DNA of 11,120 bases from Desulfurivibrio alkaliphilus. GTDB lineage: Bacteria > Desulfobacterota > Desulfobulbia > Desulfobulbales > Desulfurivibrionaceae. The notes below the pieces were generated by a model. That model was not told the DNA's origin. It did no database searches and worked only from the letters and a program-made list of their open reading frames with translations. A program made the position numbers and the translations under genes. The DNA lies in NCBI GenBank assembly GCA_011048585.1, contig DSDS01000064.1, forward strand, positions 1 through 11,120, read 5' to 3'. Shown one piece after another: positions 1 through 6,269 of this stretch (within the stretch, counting starts at the first letter, position 1; the number at the start of each line of letters is the position of its first letter).

Positions 1-210
1 GCGGTGGTCCGGATTCGGGATACCGGGGCGGGGATGGCCTCCTCCCAGGTGGAAAGGGTGCGTGATCCCTTCTTCACCACCAAGACCTACGGCACCGGCA
101 TGGGGCTGACCCTGGTGGAAAAGATCGTGGAGGCCCACGGGGGCAAGTTTGTCCTCCATACCGCCAAAACCGGCGGCATGGAAGCCACGGTTAAAGTTCC
201 CCTCCAATGA
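1..210 (+). CDS. Sensor histidine kinase, C-terminal ATPase fragment (5' end outside window)
   Basis: This is the last 69 codons of a histidine kinase. The frame is open at base 1, so the true start and the sensor and dimerisation domains lie outside. What is visible is the end of the HATPase_c fold: the G1 box DTGAGM, the F box DPFFTTK and the G2 box GTGMGLTLV, then the usual closing strand ending in VKVPLQ. These elements bind ATP for autophosphorylation of a histidine located upstream of the window. The order and spacing match PAS/HisKA-type kinases (family knowledge). The partner regulator and the signal cannot be told. The TGA stop overlaps the next start in an ATGA (207-210), so translation is probably coupled to the FliK-like gene. 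I am sure of the family and have no information on the pathway. Confidence 0.9.
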   Translation, partial: AVVRIRDTGAGMASSQVERVRDPFFTTKTYGTGMGLTLVEKIVEAHGGKFVLHTAKTGGMEATVKVPLQ

Positions 211-1337
211 TCAAGATCGGCGGCCAGATCCCGACCCCCAGGCCGGCGGGCGGCCGTGGCGACGGGGGTGGCCCGGCGGCGGTTAAGCCGGCGGGGCCGC
301 CGGTTTCCTTGGAGCAGGGAGCGCTGTTGCGGGGGAGGGTGGTGAGCTCAGGGGCCGATGGCCGACTGGTGCTGGATCTGGCCGGCCAAAGGATCGAGGC
401 CCGCAGCATGGTGCCCTTGTCCCCCGGCCGCGAGTTCTGGTTCGAGGTGCGCCAGGGCGGCCAGGAACCCCGTTTGGCCCTGGCCGACAAGCAGGGGGCG
501 GCCCATCGCTTCCTGCAGCAGGCTTCCGGTGGGCTGCAAGAGCTGAACCGCCTGGGGGCTTTATTGTCCCTGCTGGGCCGAGTGTTGCCGGCTGCCGGCT
601 CCGCCACCCCATCCCCCCCTGTCGGGACCGTCGCCGGCGAGGGTGATCCGGCCGCGCTCTTGTCCCGGCTGGTTTTGGGTCCCGAGCCGGAACCGGAAAA
701 AATTGTCCGCCTGCTGACCATGCTGCGGGGAGGGGAGAGCGCCCTCGGCACCCGTGGGCCGTTGCCCAACCTGGCGGGCCGGTTGCAGGCCCTGGTCGCC
801 GCGGCTGGTTCCCCGCCGCCGCCCGCTTTGCCGGAAGGCGACGATTCGGCCCCGGCCGCCTCGCTGCGGGAGGCCCTGACCGGACTGGCCCGGGCCGGTG
901 GGGTGTTGGAGGCGCTGGTCACCATGAACGAGCAGCCCCCTCCACCCGGTCAGGCCCCTTTCTGGCTGCTGCCCTGTTTTTTCGCCCTCGATGCCGGAGC
1001 CGGCAGTTGGTTGCTCAGTCGGGGTGAGGCCGGCGAAGAGGGCGAGGAGTCATCCTCCCTGGTCTTTTTTCTGGAGATGAGCCGGCTGGGGGAGTTGCAG
1101 CTCCAGGTGCGGGTGCGCCGGGAACGGTTGGAGGGGGATTTTTTTCTGGCCGACCCCGAGGCCGCCCGTTTTCTGCGGGGGCGCCTGGGGGAGTTGCGGG
1201 AACGGTTGGCCGCTTTGGGCTATCAGTCGGTTTTGCGCTGCCGGGTGGGGGCCAAGCCGCTGTTGCCGGCGCTGAAGGCGGCCCTGGAAAAGGCGGCCGG
1301 TTCCGCCTCCCTCCGGCTCATCGATATCAAGGCCTGA
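207..1337 (+). CDS. Protein with FliK-like (Flg_hook) C-terminal domain
   Basis: A 376-residue protein of uncertain role. The first ~275 residues are low complexity and rich in Gly, Pro, Ala and Leu, with long Pro/Gly runs and no recognised domain. Residues ~280-350 form a compact domain (LEMSRLGELQLQVRV, then ARFLRGRLGELRERLAALGY) whose pattern resembles the C-terminal domain of flagellar hook-length control protein FliK (Flg_hook). In that family a strand-rich part with a conserved Leu-Gly is followed by a helix pairing with the next strand. No signal peptide or membrane segment is seen. The ATG overlaps the kinase stop (ATGA), suggesting translational coupling. No flagellar gene is visible here, so a true FliK role is doubtful. 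Many deltaproteobacteria carry such FliK-domain proteins annotated as hypothetical. The domain call is moderate and the function is unknown. Confidence 0.7.
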   Translation: MIKIGGQIPTPRPAGGRGDGGGPAAVKPAGPPVSLEQGALLRGRVVSSGADGRLVLDLAGQRIEARSMVPLSPGREFWFEVRQGGQEPRLALADKQGAAHRFLQQASGGLQELNRLGALLSLLGRVLPAAGSATPSPPVGTVAGEGDPAALLSRLVLGPEPEPEKIVRLLTMLRGGESALGTRGPLPNLAGRLQALVAAAGSPPPPALPEGDDSAPAASLREALTGLARAGGVLEALVTMNEQPPPPGQAPFWLLPCFFALDAGAGSWLLSRGEAGEEGEESSSLVFFLEMSRLGELQLQVRVRRERLEGDFFLADPEAARFLRGRLGELRERLAALGYQSVLRCRVGAKPLLPALKAALEKAAGSASLRLIDIKA

Positions 1338-1343
1338 AATGAA

Positions 1344-1377
1344 AAAAGGGGTTAGCCTTTTACGGCTAACCCCTTTT
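1344..1377. terminator. Bidirectional intrinsic terminator
   Basis: A perfect 14-base-pair stem (1344-1357 with 1364-1377) surrounds a 6-base loop. The arms begin with an A-run and end with a T-run. Read on the minus strand the stem is followed by a run of six T, so it should end the tRNA-Glu/tRNA-Lys transcript. Read on the plus strand it lies 7 bases after the stop of the FliK-like gene and ends in four T. It therefore sits between two converging units and can serve both. Confidence 0.85.
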
Positions 1378-1384
1378 CATATGG

Positions 1385-1462
1385 TGGCGTCCCCAACCGG
1401 ATTTGAACCGGTGTTGCCGGCGTGAAAGGCCGGTGTCCTGGACCTGACTAGACGATGGGGAC
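1385..1462 (-). tRNA. tRNA-Glu (anticodon TTC)
   Basis: Read on the minus strand this folds as a complete cloverleaf. The 7-bp acceptor GTCCCCA/TGGGGAC is followed by discriminator G and an encoded CCA (1385-1387). The anticodon arm is CCGGC-CTTTCAC-GCCGG, with anticodon TTC at 1424-1426, and the T loop is TTCAAAT. The D arm contains the TCGTCTAG typical of bacterial tRNA-Glu. It lies downstream of tRNA-Lys in the same transcript. In organisms that use GatCAB, Glu-tRNA is made alongside mischarged Glu-tRNA(Gln). Confidence 0.96.
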
Positions 1463-1484
1463 AAAAAATGGTGCCTGGCTCGAA

Positions 1485-1560
1485 TGGTGGGTCGTGTTGG
1501 ATTCGAACCAACGACTCTCTGCTTAAAAGGCAGATACTCTACCGACTGAGTTAACGACCC
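1485..1560 (-). tRNA. tRNA-Lys (anticodon TTT)
   Basis: A complete cloverleaf on the minus strand. The acceptor GGGTCGT pairs with ACGACCC, the discriminator is A, and CCA is encoded at 1485-1487. The anticodon arm is CTGC-CTTTTAA-GCAG, with anticodon TTT at 1525-1527. The D arm contains AACTCAGTCGGTAGAGT and the T arm contains GGTTCGAATCC. It is the first gene after the promoter at 1578-1606 and is separated from tRNA-Glu by 22 bases, so both are probably cut from one precursor. Confidence 0.97.
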
Positions 1561-1577
1561 CCTTGCAAAGAGGGCCT

Positions 1578-1606
1578 TTTTTACAACAGCGAGACCCGGC
1601 TGTCAA
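1578..1606 (-). promoter_or_regulatory. Sigma-70 promoter for tRNA-Lys/tRNA-Glu
   Basis: Read on the minus strand there is a perfect -35 TTGACA (1601-1606), a 17-base spacer and a -10 TAAAAA (1578-1583, four of six consensus bases). The start site should lie near 1571, about 10 bases before tRNA-Lys. The stretch just after the -10 is GC-rich (GGCCC). In proteobacterial stable-RNA promoters such a GC-rich discriminator goes with ppGpp/stringent control. That regulation is inferred here from the motif only. Confidence 0.6.
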
Positions 1607-1661
1607 GCCCAAGCTTGTCGCTGACCCTGTTTTTTCTGGCCAAAGCCGGCCGGGAAAGTGC

Positions 1662-1690
1662 TTGTCGGTCGCCGGGTGGTCTGCTATTGT
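1662..1690 (+). promoter_or_regulatory. Possible promoter of the rdgC-gatB-radC-hemW-radA operon
   Basis: TTGTCG (1662-1667) and TATTGT (1685-1690) match the sigma-70 boxes at four of six positions each, with a 17-base spacer. The predicted start near 1697 falls at the left edge of an inverted repeat GGTCC-GCA-GGACC (1698-1710), which could be an operator or a small 5' hairpin. No stronger promoter is visible between the tRNA promoter and the first gene of the run. The match is weak, so confidence is low. Confidence 0.3.
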
Positions 1691-1746
1691 CTGCCGTGGT
1701 CCGCAGGACCGACTTTTCACTTTATATCATAAACGGGAAAATATTC

Positions 1747-2352
1747 ATGGGACTTTTAGCACGCTCCGCCGGCTTTGTCCGTTACGCGGTGGAGGGGCCG
1801 CTGCCGGAAAATTTCTGGGATTTCGCCGCCGAGCGGATCGCCGCCCACAGCTTTCGCGATATCGATGAAACTTACGATGAACGCTCCGCCGGCTGGGTCT
1901 CGGTGGCCAGCATGTTTGACAGCAATTTCAGCCGGGCCCCCTACGCGGTGGGCGATCACCTGGTTCTGAGCCTGCGGATCGATGAACGCAAGGTGGCGGC
2001 CAAGATTTTGCGCAAGTTCTGCCTCAAGGAGGAGGAGCGGCTCAAGGTTTTGCGCCAGGTGCCCAAACTGAGCCGGGCCCAGCGGATGGAGATCAAGGAG
2101 AATATCGAGCTGAAGCTGCTCAAGCAGGCCCTGCCGGCCCCGGCGGTTTATGACCTCTGCTGGAACCTGGCCGCCGGCACCATCCTCTTTTTCTCCACCA
2201 ACCAGAAGGCCCAGGAGAGTTTCGAGGAGCTCTTCCGGCAAACCTTCGACCTCGGCGTGATGCTCCAGGTGCCCTATCTGGTCGCCGAGCACCTGCTGCC
2301 CGCCGAGCGCCATTCAGCCCTGGCCGATCTGAGCCCGGCGATTTTCGTCTAA
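1747..2352 (+). CDS. rdgC: RdgC-family recombination-associated protein, N-terminal-half form
   Basis: A 201-residue protein that resembles the N-terminal half of RdgC, a ring-forming DNA-binding protein that modulates RecA in proteobacteria. Matching elements are the start MGLLARSAGFVRYAVEG, a mid-region charged helix pair (residues ~85-125), and the block LCWNLAAGTILFFSTNQKAQ (138-157) followed by a helix and VPYLVAEHLL. This corresponds to the region in E. coli RdgC around [20 protein letters not shown]. E. coli RdgC is 303 residues, so this protein lacks a C-terminal third to half. The frame is open back to a TTG at 1615, but ATG 1747 fits because a GGGA lies 8 bases upstream and the conserved region starts there. 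It ends in TAA (2350-2352), and the next gene continues in the same frame, possibly as the missing half. The family assignment is fairly sure; the exact activity of the short form is not. Confidence 0.82.
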   Translation: MGLLARSAGFVRYAVEGPLPENFWDFAAERIAAHSFRDIDETYDERSAGWVSVASMFDSNFSRAPYAVGDHLVLSLRIDERKVAAKILRKFCLKEEERLKVLRQVPKLSRAQRMEIKENIELKLLKQALPAPAVYDLCWNLAAGTILFFSTNQKAQESFEELFRQTFDLGVMLQVPYLVAEHLLPAERHSALADLSPAIFV

Positions 2353-2357
2353 GGAGG
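2351..2357 (+). promoter_or_regulatory. Strong Shine-Dalgarno that fixes a GTG start
   Basis: AAGGAGG overlaps the rdgC stop codon (TAA, 2350-2352) and lies 7 bases before GTG 2365. It is the best ribosome-binding site in the window. It supports independent or coupled translation of the following gene and selects GTG 2365 as its start. Confidence 0.75.
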
Positions 2358-2364
2358 CCCGGCG

Positions 2365-2913
2365 GTGGATCTGGTTGACCTGATTGAAGAGAAGCATTTC
2401 CTGGGCCAGGAGTTCCTGACCTGGCTCTGGTACAAGAGTGAAGAGCGGGGCGGAGCGGTGCTGGTGCCGGAGATCGGCCAGGATATCCTGGTGGTCTTTG
2501 AAAAGCATATGCTGTTGGAGTTCGGCGAGGGCGAGACCCGGGAAAACGTGGTCTGCCGGGGTTTGATGACCGAACTGCGGGAGGCCCGGGCCGGCCTGGC
2601 CCTGGGCAAAAAACCGGAGCAGGCCCGGATCAGGATCCAGCGGGACGATCATGAGTGGAGCCTGACCTTGAAAGCCCGGATCTTCGAGTTCCAGAATGTC
2701 CGGCTGCCCAAGACCGAGATCGGGGCGGAGGGGGCGGCCAACGATGGCGATCCCCTGGCCGCCGAGGGGCTGCTGCTGGACCAGATCGGGCTGTTCGAGA
2801 CGGCGGTGCGCACCGTCGATCAACTCTTCCGGATGTTCCTGGAACTCCGCTGCGGCACCGGGTGGCCGGAAGAGTTGGGCCGAATCCAGGCCTGGGTTCG
2901 CAAGTTTAAATAG
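2365..2913 (+). CDS. Conserved protein, probable RdgC C-terminal-half partner
   Basis: A 182-residue protein starting at GTG 2365, supported by AAGGAGG 7 bases upstream. By eye its residues ~15-105 follow the pattern of the C-terminal half of RdgC. FLTWLWYKSEERGG matches the place of LTEWVRSG in E. coli. An acidic stretch is followed by LREARAGLALGKKPEQARI, in the place of EEITNHIEAGKVVTKLAL. The strand pair WSLTLKARIFEFQNVRLP then matches IQFVMCDDGSLKRLKF. The last ~45 residues are a helix (TAVRTVDQLFRMFLELRCG) comparable to the RdgC tail. It is in the same frame as the upstream gene, separated only by TAA plus four codons. No signal peptide or membrane segment is seen. Homologs are usually annotated hypothetical. 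The RdgC relation is my inference from pattern and position and has not been tested by search. Confidence 0.72.
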   Translation: MDLVDLIEEKHFLGQEFLTWLWYKSEERGGAVLVPEIGQDILVVFEKHMLLEFGEGETRENVVCRGLMTELREARAGLALGKKPEQARIRIQRDDHEWSLTLKARIFEFQNVRLPKTEIGAEGAANDGDPLAAEGLLLDQIGLFETAVRTVDQLFRMFLELRCGTGWPEELGRIQAWVRKFK

Positions 2914-2925
2914 GCGAGGGAGCAG

Positions 2926-4362
2926 ATGGAGTTTGAAACCGTCATCGGGTTGGAAGTACACGCCCAGCTGAAAACCAGAAGCAAGATTTTCTGCGGCTGC
3001 AGCACCGAGTTCGGCCGCCCCCCCAACAGCAACACCTGCCCGGTCTGCCTTGGTCTGCCGGGGGTGTTGCCGGTGCTCAACCGGCGGGTGGTGGAGTTCG
3101 CCATCAAGCTGGCGATCGCCACCGGCTGCCGCATCAATCAGCGCAACATTTTCGCCCGCAAAAACTACTTCTATCCCGATCTGCCCAAGGGCTACCAGAT
3201 CTCCCAGTTTGATCTGCCCATCGCCGAATATGGCCGCCTGACCATTGATCTCGACGACAAGACCCGGGAGATCGGGATCACCCGGATCCATATGGAGGAG
3301 GACGCCGGCAAGTTGATTCACGACGAGCGCGAGCCGAAAAGCTATGTCGATCTCAACCGCGCCGGTACCCCCCTGTTGGAGATCGTCAGCGAGCCCGATA
3401 TCCGCTCTCCCGAGGAGGCCGCCGCCTACCTGCGCAAGCTCCATGCCATTGTCCGCTACCTCGATATCTGCGACGGCAACATGCAGGAGGGCAGCTTCCG
3501 CTGCGACGCCAACATCTCCCTGCGGCCCAAGGGGGAGAGCAAGTTGGGCACTCGCACCGAACTGAAAAACATGAACTCCTTCCGCAACGTCCAGCGGGCC
3601 CTGGAGTACGAGGAGCGCCGCCAGCGGGATCTGCTGCTGGACGGCGAGGAGGTGGTGCAGGCCACCCTGCTCTGGGACGCCGACAAGGGGATCAGTCTGC
3701 CCATGCGCTCCAAGGAGGAGGCCCACGATTACCGCTATTTCCCCGACCCCGATCTGGTGCCGGTGGTGATTGCCGATGAGTGGATCGCGGCAATCAAGGC
3801 CGGGCTGCCCGAGCTGCCCCTGGCTAAAAAAACCCGTTTTGTCAATGAGCTGGGGTTGCCGGAGTATGATGCCGAGGTGCTCACCGCCAGCCGTGAGCTG
3901 GCCGATTACTTTGAGGACGCTTTAGCGCTCTATCCCGGGGCCAAGAGGTTGAGCAACTGGATCATGACCGAGCTGATGCGGGTGCTGAAGGGGGAGGAGG
4001 GGATCGATCTCGCCGGTTGCCCGGTCACTCCCGCCAACCTGGCCCGGCTGCTGACCATGGTCGATGAAGGGACGATCAGCGGCAAGATCGCCAAGACCGT
4101 TTTCGAGGAGATGATGGCCTCCGGGGCCGATCCGGAGACGGTGGTCAGGGAGAAAAATCTGCTCCAGGTCAGCGATGCCGGTGAGTTGACCGCCATCGTG
4201 CGGAAGATCATCGCCGATAATCCCGAGCAGGCTGAACAGTTTCGGGCCGGCAAGGGCAAGGTGCTGGGCTTTTTCGTCGGCCGGTTGATGAAGGAGACCA
4301 AGGGCAAGGCCAATCCCCAACTGGCCAACCAACTGTTCACCGACGAGCTGCAAAAGGGGTAG
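2926..4362 (+). CDS. gatB: Asp/Glu-tRNA(Asn/Gln) amidotransferase subunit B
   Basis: GatB is the tRNA-binding and kinase subunit of the GatCAB complex. It activates Glu on Glu-tRNA(Gln), or Asp on Asp-tRNA(Asn), so that ammonia from the GatA glutaminase can convert it to the amide. The 478-residue length is normal. Family blocks run in order: FETVIGLEVHAQL (3-15), the zinc cysteines C23, C25, C38 and C41 (CGCS...CPVCLGLPG), YFYPDLPKGYQISQFD, HMEEDAGK, DLNRAGTPLLEIVSEPD, GNMQEGSFRCDANIS, ELKNMNSFRNVQRALEYE and DYRYFPDPDLVP. A tRNA-binding GatB/Yqey tail follows, rich in Lys and Glu. The ATG is preceded by GAGGGAG, and the gap from the previous stop is 12 bases. gatA and gatC are not in the window, so the complex genes are scattered, which is common. 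Confidence 0.98.
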   Translation: MEFETVIGLEVHAQLKTRSKIFCGCSTEFGRPPNSNTCPVCLGLPGVLPVLNRRVVEFAIKLAIATGCRINQRNIFARKNYFYPDLPKGYQISQFDLPIAEYGRLTIDLDDKTREIGITRIHMEEDAGKLIHDEREPKSYVDLNRAGTPLLEIVSEPDIRSPEEAAAYLRKLHAIVRYLDICDGNMQEGSFRCDANISLRPKGESKLGTRTELKNMNSFRNVQRALEYEERRQRDLLLDGEEVVQATLLWDADKGISLPMRSKEEAHDYRYFPDPDLVPVVIADEWIAAIKAGLPELPLAKKTRFVNELGLPEYDAEVLTASRELADYFEDALALYPGAKRLSNWIMTELMRVLKGEEGIDLAGCPVTPANLARLLTMVDEGTISGKIAKTVFEEMMASGADPETVVREKNLLQVSDAGELTAIVRKIIADNPEQAEQFRAGKGKVLGFFVGRLMKETKGKANPQLANQLFTDELQKG

Positions 4363-4389
4363 CCGGGGTTACTTCGCGGGCAGGAAGGC

Positions 4390-5121
4390 ATGGAGCAGGA
4401 GGCGCGGCATAAGGGGGAGGGGCACCGGCAGCGGCTGCGGGACCGCTTTTTAAGCCACGGAGCCGAGGGGCTGACCGACAGCGACATGCTGGAGCTGCTG
4501 CTGACCATGGGCACTCCCCGGCGGGATTGCAAGGAGCTGGCCCGGGCATTGCTGGCCCGCTTCGACGGCTCCCTGAGCCGGGTTTTGGATGCCGGGCAGC
4601 CGGAACTGGAGCAGGTGCGGGGGGTGGGGCCGAAAAACACCTTCGCCCTCCATTTTGTCCAGGCGGTGGCCCGCCGCTATCTACGCGAGCGGCTTAAGGG
4701 GCGGGAGTATCTCCGCTCCAGCCGGGAGGTGGGCGATTACCTGATTCATGCCCTGCGGGGGCTGAGCCGGGAGACCCTGGTGGCGATCCTGCTGGACGCC
4801 TCCTACGGCATTCTGGCCCTGGAGGAGGTGGCGGTGGGCACCCTGACCGCCGCCTCGGTCCACCCCCGGGAGGTGGTGACCCTGGCCATCAAGCACCGGG
4901 CCGCCGCCGTGATCCTGGCCCATAACCACCCCTCCGGCAACACCCAACCCTCGGCCCAGGACCGCCGTCTGACCCGCCATCTTTTCCTGGCCCTGGCCTT
5001 CAGCGAAATCCAGTTGCTCGACCACTGCATTATCGGGGCCGATCAGCGGCCTTACAGTTTTGCCGATCACGGTCTGATGGAAGAGATCCGCCAAGCATGC
5101 CAACCGATCCTCCAGGGCTGA
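4390..5121 (+). CDS. radC: RadC family protein (JAMM/MPN metal-binding domain)
   Basis: A 243-residue RadC (UPF0758) protein. An N-terminal helix-hairpin-helix-like part (GHRQRLRDRFLSHG, then LELLLTMGTPRRDCKELARALL and the turn VRGVGPKNTFAL) is followed by the JAMM domain. Its metal site shows as GTLTAASVHPREVV, then H178-N-H180-P-S-G-N with S188 and D191 (HNHPSGNTQPSAQD), with a candidate acidic residue at E145/E146. It ends LLDHCIIGADQRPYSFADHG as in the family. RadC was named for DNA repair, but that role was later questioned; members are now linked to recombination or competence in some bacteria, and the biochemical activity is unknown. The AGGAAGG lies only one base before ATG 4390, which is unusually close, but the conserved N-terminus leaves no other start. 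The end overlaps hemW by 25 bases. Confidence 0.95.
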   Translation: MEQEARHKGEGHRQRLRDRFLSHGAEGLTDSDMLELLLTMGTPRRDCKELARALLARFDGSLSRVLDAGQPELEQVRGVGPKNTFALHFVQAVARRYLRERLKGREYLRSSREVGDYLIHALRGLSRETLVAILLDASYGILALEEVAVGTLTAASVHPREVVTLAIKHRAAAVILAHNHPSGNTQPSAQDRRLTRHLFLALAFSEIQLLDHCIIGADQRPYSFADHGLMEEIRQACQPILQG

Positions 5122-6257
5122 CCACCCTGCCCGGAATTTACGTTCATATCCCCTTCTGCCTCAGCAAATGCGACTACTGCGCCTTTGTCTCCCTGCCCTG
5201 CCGCCGGCCGCCCGGTTCCTATCTCCAGGCGGTGCTGCGCCAGGCCCGGCAGCTGGCCGAGCTGACCTGGAGCCGGGAGCAGGTTTTCGGTTCCCTCTTT
5301 ATCGGCGGCGGCACTCCCACCATCTACCCGCCCGAGCAGTTGGCGGCGCTGCTGGGCGAGCTGGGCGGCCTTTTTCGCCTGGAGGCGGATGCGGAGATCA
5401 CCGTTGAAAGCAATCCCAACACCCTGAGCCTGGAGGGGTTGCAGCAGTTGCGCCGGGCCGGGGTCAACCGGCTCAGTATCGGAGTGCAGAGTTTCGATGA
5501 CCAGCTGCTGCGGGCCGTGGGCCGGGGCCATGATCGGGCCACGGCCCTGGCTGCCATCGCCCGGGTCCGGCAGGCCGGCTTTGAAAACTTCAACCTGGAT
5601 CTGATCTACGGCCTGCCCGGCCAGAGTGCCGAGCAATTCAGGGCCGATCTGGCCACGGCCCTGGAAGCCGAGCCCACCCATCTGGCCCTCTATCAGTTGA
5701 CGCCGGAGGAGGGAACCCCCCTGGCCGCGCGCCTGGCCGCCGGGGAGCAGACCCTGCCCGATGACGATCAGTGCGCGACCATGGAGGAATCGGCCCGAAA
5801 GCTGCTGGGGGCCATGGTTTACGAGCAGTATGAGATTTCCAATTACTGCCAGCCCGGCTACCAGTGCCGTCACAACCTGAACTACTGGCGGAACGGCTCC
5901 TATCTCGGTCTGGGGGCGGCGGCCTTCTCCTGCCTTGACGGCTTGCGGATCGGCAACGTCCGGGGGCCTGGTCTTTATCGCCGCCTGCTGGCCGCCGGCC
6001 AGGCCCCCTACGCCACCGCCGAGGCCCTGGGCCGGGAAGCGGCCTTTCGAGAGACGGTGATCATGGGGCTGCGGCTGAGTAGGGGGGTGGAGATCGCCGA
6101 GCTGGAAAGGCGCTTTGCTTTGACGCCGCAAGCCTATTATGGAACAATGCTGACGCGGCTGCTCGATCTGGGGCTGCTGACCCTGGAAGAGGGCCGCCTG
6201 GCCCTGAGTGAACGGGCCTTTCCCCTGGCCAATCAAGTCCTCTCCCAACTGGTTTAG
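5097..6257 (+). CDS. hemW: Heme chaperone HemW (radical SAM, CPO-III-like)
   Basis: A 386-residue radical SAM protein of the HemW group, formerly annotated as oxygen-independent coproporphyrinogen III oxidase. It begins GIYVHIPFCLSKCDYCAF, with the cluster cysteines C21, C25 and C28 (CX3CX2C). FIGGGTPTIYPPEQL, VESNPNTL, GVNRLSIGVQSFDDQLLRAVGR and NLDLIYGLPGQS follow, and the C-terminal HemW domain carries HNLNYWRNGSYLGLGAAAFS. The length fits HemW (about 380) rather than HemN (about 455). HemW binds heme and delivers it to membrane targets such as respiratory enzymes (known for Lactococcus and E. coli). The start ATG 5097 lies inside the radC end in another frame, with GGAAGAG 11 bases upstream, so translation is probably coupled. 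The stop TAG directly precedes the radA ribosome-binding site. Confidence 0.95.
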   Translation: MPTDPPGLTTLPGIYVHIPFCLSKCDYCAFVSLPCRRPPGSYLQAVLRQARQLAELTWSREQVFGSLFIGGGTPTIYPPEQLAALLGELGGLFRLEADAEITVESNPNTLSLEGLQQLRRAGVNRLSIGVQSFDDQLLRAVGRGHDRATALAAIARVRQAGFENFNLDLIYGLPGQSAEQFRADLATALEAEPTHLALYQLTPEEGTPLAARLAAGEQTLPDDDQCATMEESARKLLGAMVYEQYEISNYCQPGYQCRHNLNYWRNGSYLGLGAAAFSCLDGLRIGNVRGPGLYRRLLAAGQAPYATAEALGREAAFRETVIMGLRLSRGVEIAELERRFALTPQAYYGTMLTRLLDLGLLTLEEGRLALSERAFPLANQVLSQLV

Positions 6258-6269
6258 GTGACCGGAAAA

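Noticed and set aside
191..925. Long open frame on the minus strand opposite the FliK-like gene
   Set aside because: It is a shadow of GC-rich coding sequence: no recognisable domain, Pro/Ser/Arg-rich composition, and it lies fully antisense to a better supported gene.
2314..3726. 470-codon open frame on the minus strand across gatB and its upstream gene
   Set aside because: gatB is unmistakable on the plus strand. The minus frame is rich in Gly, Gln and Leu with no domain, as expected from the complement of a strongly biased GC-rich gene.
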